Assembly: GCF_003034985.1 (NCBI RefSeq) | Contig: NZ_PZKG01000001.1 | Coordinates: 89,507 to 153,506 of the forward strand | Length of the DNA: 64,000 bases | Direction: 5' to 3' | From: Cereibacter changlensis JA139 | GTDB lineage: Bacteria; Pseudomonadota; Alphaproteobacteria; Rhodobacterales; Rhodobacteraceae | In this document: positions 8,866-17,042 of the stretch, piece by piece | Layout of the letters: every line of letters begins with the position of its first letter | Position numbering within the stretch: the stretch's first letter is position 1 | Notes under the pieces: model-generated | Database searches by the model: none | What the model was told of the DNA's origin: nothing | What the model saw: only the letters and a program-made list of their open reading frames with translations | Program-made: the position numbers and the translations under genes

Positions 8866-10761
8866 TCAGCCCTTCGCCGCCGTCCTTTCCGGCGCGCGGT
8901 AGCCGTCGACCCAGGCATGGATCACCTGCCGCGCCGCCTCGGCATTGCCCACCGCCACCGCCGCGCGCAGCGCCCGCAGCGCGCTGGCCATCTCCAGTTC
9001 CGACAGGCTGTCCTCGCGGGCGCGCAGGATCTTGGCATGCGGCGTGGTCAACAGCCCCTCGCCGATCAGCAGCTCCTCGTGCAGCTTCTCGCCGGGGCGC
9101 AGGCCGGTGACCACGATCTCGATGTCGCCCGCCGGGTTGCCGGGTGAGCGCACCGAATAGCCCGCCGCCTCGATCATCTGCCGGGCCAGATCGCGGATCC
9201 GCACCGGCTGGCCCATGTCGAGCACGAAGACATCGCCGCCGGCGGTGTCGCCGCCATGGGCGAAGGAGCCGGCCAGCAGCACCAGCCGCGCCGCCTCGGA
9301 GATCGTCATGAAATAGCGGGTGACATCCTCGTGGGTCAGGGTCACCGGGCCGCCGCGGGCGATCTGCTCCTTGAACAGCGGGATCACCGAGCCGGAGGAG
9401 CCGAGCACATTGCCGAAGCGCACCATCGAGAACACCGTGCCAGCGGAGCGCCGCGCCATGTCCTGCACCACCAGCTCGGCCAGCCGCTTCGAGGCGCCCA
9501 TGATGTTGGTCGGCCGCACCGCCTTGTCGGTGGAGATCAGGATGAAACGCGCCACCCCCGCCTCATGCGCCGCATCAGCGAGGGTGCGGGTGCCCAGCAC
9601 GTTGTTGGCCAGACCGGCGATCGGGTTGGCCTCGACCAGCGGCACATGCTTGTAGGCGGCGGCGTGGAACACGACCTCGATCCGGTGGTCGGCCATCACC
9701 ATCCGCACCAACCGCGACTCCATTACCGAGCCCAGAACCGCGACGATCTCCACCCCGGTGCCCTCGGCCCGTTCGGACAGCTCGCGGTCGATGGTGTAGA
9801 GCGCGATCTCGCTGACGTCGAACAGCACGATCCGCGCCGGGCGGATCAGCAGCAGCTGGCGGCAGAGTTCCGACCCGACCGAGCCGCCGGCGCCGGTGAC
9901 GAGAATGCTGCGCCCGACATAGGCCTCCGCCCCCTGCGGCAGCGCCTCCTCGACCCGACGGCCGAGGAAGCGGCCGCAGACGAAGGGGGTCAGGTTGTCG
10001 ACCAGTTGCTCGGCCCCGACCAGCTGGGCGAAGGAGGGCACGGTATGCACGTCGAGCCCGGTGAGCTGCAGCCGCTGGGCGATCTGCGCCAGCTTCGGCG
10101 GCGAGACCGAGGGCATCGCCAGCAGCACCCGGTTGATGTCGCGCTCGCGCATGATCCGCTCGATCTCGCGCGGCGGATGCACCTTCAAACCGGAGACCGT
10201 CATGCCCTGCAGCGCGGCGTTGTCGTCGACGAAGGCGACCGGGCGGATGGCGCCGCGCGACGACAGCGCCGCCGCCAGCTGGCTGCCGGTGTTGCCGGCG
10301 CCGTAGATCAGCACGCGGTAGCGCTTCTGGTTCAGTTGCAGCGTCCAGAGCAGGAGATGCAGCATCGCCATGCGGGCGCCGACCGAAGTGAGGAAGACCA
10401 TCAGGCCGAAGAGGATGATCGCCGCCAGCGGCAGGGGCGCGCCGCCGAGCCAGGCGGTCAGCGCGACGGCGAGGGCCAGCAGCGCTGCGCAGGCGCCGGT
10501 CTTGAGGATGGCGAGCGATTCATAGGCGTTCAGCTTGATCCGCGGCAGGCCGAGCAGGCTGGCGATCAGCGCGGCCCAGAGCGCCGCCGCCGGGAACAGC
10601 ATCAGGTGCTGGTCGGGCGCGATGGGAAGGAGCAGGCCGGTGGCCAGAAGCACGACGGGGGCCAGCAGCGAATCGATCAGCAGCAGCACGAGTCGCTTCT
10701 GCGGCCTTGAAAGACGGTCGGCGCATTCGAAGAGAATTCTCTTCAGAGCCAGCATGCGCAT
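8866..10761 (-). CDS. Membrane-bound nucleoside-diphosphate sugar epimerase/dehydratase (WbpM/PglF/CapD family)
   Basis: 631 residues. The N-terminal 120 or so residues contain about four transmembrane helices. Next comes a first Rossmann region (IYGAGNTGSQLA, near residue 152), then the catalytic short-chain dehydrogenase domain with TGAGGSVGSEL near 290 and a STDKAVRPTNIMGASKR segment carrying the family's modified S/T-x-M-K catalytic set. These enzymes typically make UDP-4-keto-6-deoxy-HexNAc for surface glycans. It begins a minus-strand run with yjbH and yjbF. The 159 bases upstream (10762-10920) hold no gene and are comparatively AT-rich, so they probably contain its promoter. The exact sugar substrate cannot be read from sequence. 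Confidence 0.9.
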   Translation of the reverse strand: MRMLALKRILFECADRLSRPQKRLVLLLIDSLLAPVVLLATGLLLPIAPDQHLMLFPAAALWAALIASLLGLPRIKLNAYESLAILKTGACAALLALAVALTAWLGGAPLPLAAIILFGLMVFLTSVGARMAMLHLLLWTLQLNQKRYRVLIYGAGNTGSQLAAALSSRGAIRPVAFVDDNAALQGMTVSGLKVHPPREIERIMRERDINRVLLAMPSVSPPKLAQIAQRLQLTGLDVHTVPSFAQLVGAEQLVDNLTPFVCGRFLGRRVEEALPQGAEAYVGRSILVTGAGGSVGSELCRQLLLIRPARIVLFDVSEIALYTIDRELSERAEGTGVEIVAVLGSVMESRLVRMVMADHRIEVVFHAAAYKHVPLVEANPIAGLANNVLGTRTLADAAHEAGVARFILISTDKAVRPTNIMGASKRLAELVVQDMARRSAGTVFSMVRFGNVLGSSGSVIPLFKEQIARGGPVTLTHEDVTRYFMTISEAARLVLLAGSFAHGGDTAGGDVFVLDMGQPVRIRDLARQMIEAAGYSVRSPGNPAGDIEIVVTGLRPGEKLHEELLIGEGLLTTPHAKILRAREDSLSELEMASALRALRAAVAVGNAEAARQVIHAWVDGYRAPERTAAKG

Positions 10762-10920
10762 CCCCCGGAACGGGAAACGCGGTAATAGTTTTCATAATGG
10801 GAATTAAGCCCTTGGCACATGGTAAAACCCGTCACTCGTCAACAGCGGCAGCCTATGCCAGCTAAAAAAACGAAACAAGTATAACGCGAATTCAATCGCC
10901 CGGTTCCGCCTGTCGCCGGC

Positions 10921-11532
10921 TCAACGGTTAAAAAAGACCTTACGGCCTGTGGCAAAGATCAGGGCCAGGTCGAAGCAAAGACTGCGCCTCGCCTGATAAA
11001 TCAGATCCAGCCGTGCCTTGCGTGGAATGCAGCGCCGGGAATAGACCGCGTCGGTCTGTTCCGGGGAATGGCAATCGCGCAGCAGCGCCTCCTCGCGGCG
11101 GTGGAAGCTGAGGCTGGCGAGGCCGGTCAGCCCGGGGCGGCTGCGCAGGACTTGCGCATAAAGCGAAGGATGGCGCTCGACATAGAGTCGCAGGGGCGGG
11201 CGCGGGCCGACGAAGCTCATGTCGCCGCGCAGCACGTTGTAGAGCTGCGGGATCTCGTCCAGCCGGGTCCGGCGCAGGAAGCGGCCGATCCGGGTGATCC
11301 GACCGGCCTTGTCGCCGCCGGAAACGCCGCTGTCCGAGGCCGCCGGGCGCATGGAGCGCAGCTTCCACAGGGCGAAGGGCTGGTCCGGCGTCTTCATCCG
11401 CTCTGCGACGTGGAACAGCGGGCGGCCTTGGGTGACCAGCAGCACCAGCAGCAGCAGCGCGAAGGGGACCGCCAGCAGCGCGACAAGCAGCAGGGCCAGC
11501 AGGATGTCGGTCAGCCGTTTGGACAGCGTCAT
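10921..11532 (-). CDS. Polyprenyl-phosphate sugar-1-phosphate transferase (WcaJ/PglC-type)
   Basis: 203 residues from the ATG at 11532, which overlaps the upstream epimerase stop (ATGA). It has one N-terminal re-entrant hydrophobic helix (about 10-35). The bacterial sugar transferase core follows, with FALWKLRSM, RRTRLDEIPQL (the catalytic Asp-Glu dyad) and GDMSFVGPRP. These monotopic membrane enzymes place the first sugar phosphate on undecaprenyl phosphate to start synthesis of an exopolysaccharide, O-antigen or glycan. The short length is that of the minimal PglC-like class. A much longer in-frame extension upstream is only the shadow of the neighbouring gene. Confidence 0.92.
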   Translation of the reverse strand: MTLSKRLTDILLALLLVALLAVPFALLLLVLLVTQGRPLFHVAERMKTPDQPFALWKLRSMRPAASDSGVSGGDKAGRITRIGRFLRRTRLDEIPQLYNVLRGDMSFVGPRPPLRLYVERHPSLYAQVLRSRPGLTGLASLSFHRREEALLRDCHSPEQTDAVYSRRCIPRKARLDLIYQARRSLCFDLALIFATGRKVFFNR

Positions 11533-12353
11533 GGGGTGCGCCACTCCGCCACCATCGCCGCCGGGTCTCCGGCGCCGGGCGGCAGCGGGCAGAGGCCCTG
11601 CAGCAGCCGCGTGTCCAGCCCGACGCGCGGGATCACGTCGGGAGTTTCCGGACCCCAGCGCCAATCGAGGCCCGCCGCCTCGAGCAGCGCCCGCATCGAC
11701 ACCGGCGGGGCGGCGGCGAGGTTCAGCAGCTGCGGCAGCGGCGCGTCCTCGGCGGCCAGCGCCGCCAGCCGCGCCAGCACCGAGGCGAGGCTGCGCGGCC
11801 CGATATAGGAGCGCAGCGGCCCGCCCTCCTGCCCCGGCGCCGGGTCGAGCAGAACCGGCGCGCCGGGCCGCGCCCGACCCAGCAGCGCATCGGCCCCGAC
11901 GACATTGCCGAGCCGCAGGATGGTCAGGCCCGGCTTGCCCGGCGAGGCCCAATCCTGCGCTGCCTGCTCCATCTCCAGCTTGGCGCGGCCGTAGGGGTTG
12001 GCGGGGGCGGGAGGGTCGATCTCGCGGAAGTCGTACGTGGGGTGGGCGCCGTAGACCGCGGCGGAGGAGAGGAGGAACAGGTGACGCGCCCCGGCCGCTT
12101 CGGCGGCGGCGCAGGCGGCCATCGCCAGATCGATGTTCTGCGTCACCGGGCGGCGGGCGTCGGTGACGCCGGCGAGGTTCAGCACCACGCCGCCGGGCTC
12201 CATGCCGGGAAAGGGCTCGGCCAGCATGTCCCAGCGGAAGCCGGCGTTACGGCTGTGCCAGAGCGGACGCAAGCCGCCGGGCAGGTCCCGGGGCCAGATC
12301 CGCCGCAGCTCCCGTCCGATACGCCCGTTGGCGCCGAGGACGAGCAGCTGCAT
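11529..12353 (-). CDS. NAD-dependent sugar epimerase/dehydratase family protein
   Basis: 274 residues starting MQLLVLGANGRIGREL, the N-terminal Rossmann nucleotide-binding motif. Around residue 108 there is a SSAAVYG segment, and near residue 133 YGRAK supplies the Tyr-x-x-x-Lys pair of extended short-chain dehydrogenases. It is coupled to the sugar transferase (ATGA) and lies two bases after the marR stop. This makes it a likely supplier or modifier of the sugar nucleotide used by the transferase. The specific substrate is unknown. Confidence 0.85.
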   Translation of the reverse strand: MQLLVLGANGRIGRELRRIWPRDLPGGLRPLWHSRNAGFRWDMLAEPFPGMEPGGVVLNLAGVTDARRPVTQNIDLAMAACAAAEAAGARHLFLLSSAAVYGAHPTYDFREIDPPAPANPYGRAKLEMEQAAQDWASPGKPGLTILRLGNVVGADALLGRARPGAPVLLDPAPGQEGGPLRSYIGPRSLASVLARLAALAAEDAPLPQLLNLAAAPPVSMRALLEAAGLDWRWGPETPDVIPRVGLDTRLLQGLCPLPPGAGDPAAMVAEWRTP

Positions 12354-12355
12354 GG

Positions 12356-12796
12356 TCAATCCTCCTCGAACCTCGTGCGCATCTCGCGCAGCACCGGCAG
12401 CACCGCGCGCACCCGCTCGGCCCCCAGAGCATTCACCACATCGGCGATCAGCGGCGCAATGGCCTGAACTGCCGCATCCCGCGCCGCACGGCCCGAGGGG
12501 CTGATCGAGACGAACTTGCGCCGCGCGTCGTCCCAGTCGGGGCGGATATGCACATGGCCGGCCCATTCCAGCTTGGCCAGCGTGTTGGTCATGGCGCCGC
12601 GCGTCACGTGGAAGGATTTCGCCAGCTGCGCCGGGGTGCGTTCCTCCGCCGCCCGGGCGAGATGGTTCAGCACGCCGAAATGCGACAGCTCCATCCCCTT
12701 CGGCAACACCTTGGACAGCCGGTTGCGGGCGAGCTGGTCGGCCATGAACAGCTCGCCAAAGAGCGCAACCGCGATGTCCTCGGTTCTTTCGCGCAT
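12356..12796 (-). CDS. MarR-family winged-helix transcriptional regulator
   Basis: 146 residues from the ATG at 12796. The winged-helix core runs from about residue 35 to 105 with TPAQLAKSFHVTRGAMTNTLAKLEWAG as recognition region, followed by the wing (RPDWDDARRKFVSIS). MarR proteins bind DNA as dimers and usually respond to small molecules. The gene lies two bases ahead of the sugar epimerase, so it could regulate the glycan operon, but similar marR genes are also found beside housekeeping genes. No clear operator was seen. Confidence 0.87.
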   Translation of the reverse strand: MRERTEDIAVALFGELFMADQLARNRLSKVLPKGMELSHFGVLNHLARAAEERTPAQLAKSFHVTRGAMTNTLAKLEWAGHVHIRPDWDDARRKFVSISPSGRAARDAAVQAIAPLIADVVNALGAERVRAVLPVLREMRTRFEED

Positions 12797-12845
12797 CAGG
12801 GCCGCGCCCCGGCCACGGCGGATCGGTGCCGGCCCTGCTGCATGC

Positions 12846-13103
12846 TCAGCCCGCCAGCAGCGGATCGAGTTTCCCGGCGTCGTCCAGCGCATGCAGGTCA
12901 TCGCTGCCGCCGACGTGTTTGTCGCCGATGAAGATCTGCGGCACGGTGCGGCCGCCGTTGGCGCGCTTGGTCATCGCGGCGCGCAGGGCGGGATCGCGGC
13001 TCACGTCGATCTCGGTGAAGGCGACGCCCTTGGCGCCGAGCAGCCGCTTGGCCGCGTGGCAATAGCCGCAGAGCGGGGTGGTGTAGATTTCGACGGGCTT
13101 CAT
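12846..13103 (-). CDS. grxC: Glutaredoxin 3 (GrxC)
   Basis: 85 residues. The thioredoxin fold is marked by the dithiol site CGYC (residues 12-15; CPYC is commoner), the cis-proline TVP and the glutathione-binding GGSDD near the C-terminus. It reduces protein disulfides and glutathione mixed disulfides in the cytoplasm. The start at 13103 (MKPVEIY) was chosen over one 24 bases upstream because it begins directly at the first beta strand. It lies 34 bases after comF and 49 before marR on the same strand. Confidence 0.93.
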   Translation of the reverse strand: MKPVEIYTTPLCGYCHAAKRLLGAKGVAFTEIDVSRDPALRAAMTKRANGGRTVPQIFIGDKHVGGSDDLHALDDAGKLDPLLAG

Positions 13104-13137
13104 CAGGCTCCCTTTCAGTCGGTTCAACTATAGGGAT

Positions 13138-13860
13138 TTAGGGCTGCTTCGCAACGCGCGCCAGTATCGCGACGGACACCTCTGCGGCGCCGGCGGTCAG
13201 ACAGGCCTCTGCCGCCGCCGCCAGCGTCGCGCCGGAGGTCATCACGTCGTCCACCAGCAGCACCTTCCGCCCCCGCATCCGCGCCGCGTACCTTGGGTGC
13301 GGGCGGATCGCGCCGGCCATGTTCTCGTAGCGACCCTCGCGCGAGCGGCCCTCCTGACTGCGGGTGTTGCGCGGGCGGGTCAGCAGGTCGGGGCAGTGAT
13401 CGAGCCCCGCCAGCCGGGCCAGCGCGGCCGAGAGCAGCGCCGCCTGGTTGTAGCGCCGCCGCAGGAACCGTAGCCAGTGCAGCGGCACCGGCGCCACCAG
13501 CATGTCGGGCGCGAGGATCGGCGCCGCCGCCTGCCGCAGCCAGCCGGCGGCGGGGCCGGCGAGGTCCAGCCGGTCGCCGTGTTTCAGCGCCAGCACGATG
13601 CAGCGGCCATTGTCCTTGTAGAGCAGCGCCGCGCGGCCGCGCGCCCAGGGCCGGGCCAGCGTCAGGCAATCGTCGCAATGCACGGCATGGCCCGGGTCTT
13701 CGCCCGGCAGCGGCGTGCCGCAGAGGTCGCAGACCAGCCCGGTGATGAAGGGCGTCTCGCGCCAGCAGGGGCCGCAGAGGCCGAAGTCGGTGGTGACCAG
13801 CGCTTCGCAGGTCAGGCATTGCGGCGGGTAGAGCAGATGCAGCGCCGCTTGCAATCCCAT
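13138..13860 (-). CDS. comF: ComF-family phosphoribosyltransferase-like protein
   Basis: 240 residues from the ATG at 13860. The N-terminal third holds a double zinc ribbon (CLTC...CGPC and CDLC...CDDC), followed by a type I phosphoribosyltransferase fold with the PRPP loop VLLVDDVMTSGATL near residue 195. ComF is needed for DNA uptake in naturally competent bacteria, but is widespread elsewhere with an unclear role. It is divergent from the methyltransferase-like gene at 13897, with 36 bases between the two starts. Confidence 0.9.
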   Translation of the reverse strand: MGLQAALHLLYPPQCLTCEALVTTDFGLCGPCWRETPFITGLVCDLCGTPLPGEDPGHAVHCDDCLTLARPWARGRAALLYKDNGRCIVLALKHGDRLDLAGPAAGWLRQAAAPILAPDMLVAPVPLHWLRFLRRRYNQAALLSAALARLAGLDHCPDLLTRPRNTRSQEGRSREGRYENMAGAIRPHPRYAARMRGRKVLLVDDVMTSGATLAAAAEACLTAGAAEVSVAILARVAKQP

Positions 13861-13896
13861 GCCGCCCTCCTTAGGTCCGCGTGACCGGAGGCCCCC

Positions 13897-14709
13897 ATGA
13901 CCCCTCATCTGACCGACCGCACCGCCCTCGACCATCACCGCCGCCGCGCCGCGCGCGACCCGGCGCTGTTCCTGCACGAGGAGGTCGTCGCCGAGACCGA
14001 GGAGAGACTGAGCGCGGTTAACAGGCGGTTTACATCGCCGGCCGTGGTGACGGCTTTTCCGCAGCCCTGGCGCGGATTGCTGCCCGAGGCGCGCTTCGTC
14101 AGCGATGACGAGACGCTGGCGCTGGAGCCGGGCTCTCACGATATGGTGATCCACGCGCTCTGCCTGCACTGGGCCAACGACCCGGTGGGGCAGCTTGTGC
14201 AGTGCCGCCGGGCGCTGAAGCCGGACGGGCTGTTCCTCGGGTTCCTGTTCGGCGGCCAGACCCTGGCCGAGCTGCGCGCGGCGCTGGCCGAGGCGGAGGC
14301 CGCCGTCACCGGCGGGCTGTCGCCGCGGGTGCTGCCGATGGGCGAGATCCGCGACCTGGGCGGGCTGCTGCAACGTGCCGGCTTCGCCCTGCCGGTGGCG
14401 GACGGGCTGAAACAGCAGGTTGCCTACCGCGATCCGCTGCATCTGATGCGCGACCTGCGGGCGATGGGCGAGACCAACGCGCTGGCCGGGCGGCTGCGGA
14501 TCCCGGCGACGCGGCGGCTCTTCGCCGAGACCGCAAGGCGCTACGTCGAGGGATTCTCGCGCGCTGACGGCCGGATAGAGGCGAGCTTCGAGATGATCTG
14601 CCTGACCGGCTGGGCCCCGGACGAGAGCCAGCCGAAACCGCTGCGCCCCGGCTCCGCCACGGTGCGGCTGGCCGAGGCCCTGGCCCCGAGACCGCCGCAG
14701 GACGGTTGA
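13897..14709 (+). CDS. Methyltransferase-fold protein related to NDUFAF5, degenerate SAM motif
   Basis: 270 residues. The second half of a class I methyltransferase domain is clear: HDMVIHALCLHWANDP, then LVQCRRALKPDGLFLGFLFGG, then a helix-rich C-terminus with YRDPLHLMRDLRAMGE. This matches the BioC/NDUFAF5 family. However, the region where the Gly-rich SAM motif I should lie (about residues 45-65) reads AVVTAFPQPWRGLLPEA, without a GxGxG pattern. In mitochondria, NDUFAF5 is a complex I assembly factor with arginine hydroxylase activity. A non-methylating role is therefore possible here. Confidence 0.72.
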   Translation: MTPHLTDRTALDHHRRRAARDPALFLHEEVVAETEERLSAVNRRFTSPAVVTAFPQPWRGLLPEARFVSDDETLALEPGSHDMVIHALCLHWANDPVGQLVQCRRALKPDGLFLGFLFGGQTLAELRAALAEAEAAVTGGLSPRVLPMGEIRDLGGLLQRAGFALPVADGLKQQVAYRDPLHLMRDLRAMGETNALAGRLRIPATRRLFAETARRYVEGFSRADGRIEASFEMICLTGWAPDESQPKPLRPGSATVRLAEALAPRPPQDG

Positions 14710-14768
14710 CCCCGGCCAAGATGCCTATATGTGTCACTGGCTGAACTGATACGGAGTGGACTGCGCCG

Positions 14769-15872
14769 ATGCTGCACGCAACGCCGGGCTCTGCCCAAGC
14801 CTCGAGTCCTGCCGATCCGGCGCTGCCGGGTCAGGGCCGGCTTGCCCATGCGCCCGCCGATCACCCCCCGGTGCGCACCGCCAAGATCGGCGTGCTGCTG
14901 GCCAATCTGGGGACGCCGGACAATTACGACTACTGGTCGATGCGGCGCTACCTGAACGAGTTCCTCTCGGACAAGCGGGTGATCGACTACCCGGCGTGGA
15001 AGTGGCAGCCGCTGCTGCAGCTTCTGATCCTCAGCAAGCGGCCGTTCAGCTCGGGCGCGAACTACAAGCTGATCTGGAACCACGACAAGGGCGAGAGCCC
15101 GCTGATGACCATCACCAAGGACCAGACCGCCGCTATCGCCGAGCAGATGAAGGCGACGCTGGGCGACCGGGTCATGGTCGATTTCTGCATGCGCTACGGC
15201 AATCCCTCGACCGAGTCGAAGGTCCGCGCCATGGTCGCCGCCGGCTGCGAGAAGATCCTGTTCTTCCCTCTGTACCCGCATTACGCGGGCGCCACCTCGG
15301 CCACGGCGAACGACGCCTTCTTCCGCGCGCTGATGAAGGAGAAGCGCCAGCCCGCCGCGCGCACCGTGCCGGAGTATTTCGACCATCCGCTCTACATCGA
15401 CGCGCTGGCGCAATCGGTGGAGCGGGCCTATGCCGCGCTGGATCACCGGCCGGACATGCTGGTGGCTTCCTATCACGGCATGCCGAAGCGCTACCTGATG
15501 TCGGGAGACCCCTACCACTGCCAATGCGCCAAGACCTCGCGCCTGCTGCGCGAGCGACTCGGCTGGGAGAAAGGGACGATCGACACCACCTTCCAGTCTG
15601 TCTTCGGCCCGGAGGAATGGCTGAAGCCCTATACGGTGGAGCATGTCGCGGAGCTGGCGAAGGCGGGGAAGAAGCGGATCGCGGTGATGGCCCCGGCCTT
15701 CTCGGCCGATTGCATCGAGACGCTGGAGGAGATCAACGGCGAGATCCGGGAAGCCTTCGAACACGCCGGCGGCGAGAGCTTCACCTATATCCCCTGCCTG
15801 AACGACGACCCGCTGCACATCCAAGCGCTGAGCGCGGTGATCACCGACAATCTGGCGGGCTGGGGCCTTTAG
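14769..15872 (+). CDS. hemH: Ferrochelatase (HemH)
   Basis: 367 residues. The conserved core begins at about residue 40 with IGVLLANLGTP and runs through DYPAWKWQPLLQ, LYPHYAGATSAT, SYHGMPKRYL (with the catalytic His), and PYHCQCAKTSRLL. The C-terminal part has APAFSADCIETLEEI with the conserved Glu. The enzyme inserts Fe2+ into protoporphyrin IX, the last step of heme synthesis. The first 38 residues are a low-complexity Pro/Ala extension. The gene is followed by a perfect hairpin terminator. Confidence 0.96.
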   Translation: MLHATPGSAQASSPADPALPGQGRLAHAPADHPPVRTAKIGVLLANLGTPDNYDYWSMRRYLNEFLSDKRVIDYPAWKWQPLLQLLILSKRPFSSGANYKLIWNHDKGESPLMTITKDQTAAIAEQMKATLGDRVMVDFCMRYGNPSTESKVRAMVAAGCEKILFFPLYPHYAGATSATANDAFFRALMKEKRQPAARTVPEYFDHPLYIDALAQSVERAYAALDHRPDMLVASYHGMPKRYLMSGDPYHCQCAKTSRLLRERLGWEKGTIDTTFQSVFGPEEWLKPYTVEHVAELAKAGKKRIAVMAPAFSADCIETLEEINGEIREAFEHAGGESFTYIPCLNDDPLHIQALSAVITDNLAGWGL

Positions 15873-15895
15873 GCCAAGTCCTTGCAGACAAATGA

Positions 15896-15927
15896 AAAGG
15901 GCGGTGAGATCACTCTCACCGCCCTTT
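15896..15927. terminator. Bidirectional hairpin between hemH and the small secreted-protein gene
   Basis: A perfect 14-bp stem (15896-15909 with 15914-15927, arms AAAGGGCGGTGAGA) with a four-base loop TCAC. The arms begin and end in AAA/TTT, giving a short U-tract in both directions. It lies between two convergent genes, so it can terminate hemH on the plus strand and the small gene on the minus strand. Confidence 0.88.
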
Positions 15928-15947
15928 CCACATCTGACCCAGACGGA

Positions 15948-16127
15948 TCAGTTAGAAGCAGCAGCAGCGACGACGAGCAGCAGCAGCAGCGGAACGACGA
16001 TGCCGCCAGCCGACGACGACGTCTGAGCTTCGACAACAGCCGGTTCCATGATCGGTTCAACCATGCCGCCAGCGAAGGCGGAGGTGGCGGCGACCGACAG
16101 GGCAGCGGCGAGCGCGAGTTTCTTCAT
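15948..16127 (-). CDS. Small secreted/membrane protein, YjbE-like in layout
   Basis: 59 residues from the ATG at 16127, which has GGAGG seven bases upstream. A signal peptide (about 1-19, ending AFA-GG) is followed by MVEPIMEP, a short Ser-rich stretch and a hydrophobic tail IVVPLLLLLVVAAAA. A longer frame starting further upstream has no ribosome-binding site. The overall build (signal, Val/Pro segment, Gly-Gly, hydrophobic stretch) resembles the other small protein at 5689-5940. No function is known. The gene has its own leader and a terminator, suggesting a dedicated monocistronic transcript. Confidence 0.7.
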   Translation of the reverse strand: MKKLALAAALSVAATSAFAGGMVEPIMEPAVVEAQTSSSAGGIVVPLLLLLVVAAAASN

Positions 16128-16145
16128 TTGTAACCTCCAGATATT

Positions 16146-16180
16146 GCACATCACCGTAATTTGCAGAGGCGATGATGTGC
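16146..16180 (-). promoter_or_regulatory. Inverted repeat in the leader of the small secreted-protein gene
   Basis: GCACATCA (16146-16153) and TGATGTGC (16173-16180) are exact reverse complements separated by 19 bases. This puts a possible 8-bp stem 18 bases upstream of the start codon at 16127. It could shape or protect the 5' end of the mRNA. Function is inferred from position only. Confidence 0.4.
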
Positions 16181-16188
16181 TCCCAAGA

Positions 16189-16203
16189 CTGTACCTCGTA
16201 CAG
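16189..16203 (-). promoter_or_regulatory. Operator-like inverted repeat CTGTACCTCGTACAG
   Basis: Two six-base arms (CTGTAC/GTACAG) around a three-base spacer form a near-perfect dyad about 62 bases upstream of the small gene. It sits in the most AT-rich part of this intergenic region. The dyad has the size of a repressor or activator site, but the cognate protein is unknown. 16128-16274 holds no other gene. Confidence 0.35.
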
Positions 16204-16274
16204 CTTTCTAAGCAGCTTAATTTATTGATTGCAATCTCGGACAAACGGAGGCGATGCGCCATGGCGACACATTG

Positions 16275-16877
16275 TCAAATAAGCAACACCTGAGTACCCA
16301 CCTGCGCGAGTCCAAACAACTGCTGGATGTGCTCGTTGTAGAGACCGATGCAGCCGTTGGATGACCGCCGCCCGATCTTGCGCGTGTCATGCGTGCCGTG
16401 GATACGGTAATATGTCCAGGAAAGGTAGAGGGCATGGGTGCCTAGCGGGTTGTCGGGCGATCCGCCGGGGACGACCGCGGGCCATTCCGGATTGCGTTCC
16501 AGCATCGAGGGAGTCGGCCGCCAGGTCGGCGCGACGACTTTCTGCACAACCTCCGTCCGACCGAGCCGCGTCAAATCGTCGGATAAAGGTACGGATGTCG
16601 GGAACAAAAGATAGGTTGCCTGATCTTCCGACCAGTAGTGCAAAGCGCGCGACGTGAGGTCGACCAGGATCGCCCCTTTGCGCGTATTGTCGAAATAGGG
16701 CTGCCAGTCCAGCATCCGGAAGCTGGAGATGTTGTTGCGCACCGTGCCGGTGGCCGGCGTTTCCATCTCGGTGGTGCCATCCTGAGCGAAGGCGGGCAAA
16801 GCCAGCGATCCGAGCCCGGCTGCGGCGACGCCCAGCAGCGTCCGGCGATTGAGCTTGTTCGAGTGATCGGCACTCAT
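16275..16877 (-). CDS. Tat-exported L,D-transpeptidase (YkuD family)
   Basis: 200 residues. The N-terminus carries a twin-arginine signal (NRRTLLGVAAAGLGSLALPAFA, residues about 10-31). The YkuD catalytic motif is at the C-terminal end: IHGT, then about 14 residues later SSNGCIGLYNEH with the nucleophilic Cys. These enzymes make 3-3 peptidoglycan cross-links or attach proteins to peptidoglycan in the periplasm. The start has AAGGAG eight bases upstream. The usual SHGC(I/V)R is SNGCIGL here, a common variant. Confidence 0.9.
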   Translation of the reverse strand: MSADHSNKLNRRTLLGVAAAGLGSLALPAFAQDGTTEMETPATGTVRNNISSFRMLDWQPYFDNTRKGAILVDLTSRALHYWSEDQATYLLFPTSVPLSDDLTRLGRTEVVQKVVAPTWRPTPSMLERNPEWPAVVPGGSPDNPLGTHALYLSWTYYRIHGTHDTRKIGRRSSNGCIGLYNEHIQQLFGLAQVGTQVLLI

Positions 16878-17042
16878 CCGCTAGTCTCCTTGAGAGGTGG
16901 TGTCTTTCCTGATCGTTTACGCCCTTGCCGGCACCGCCGCAAATCAATCCAGCAACACTGGACCTTCTCACGCAGAGTTGCGTTTGAACATGGCACGGGC
17001 TTTCTGGTAAGACGGCCCGAACTAGTCACGGGTGGACAGGAC

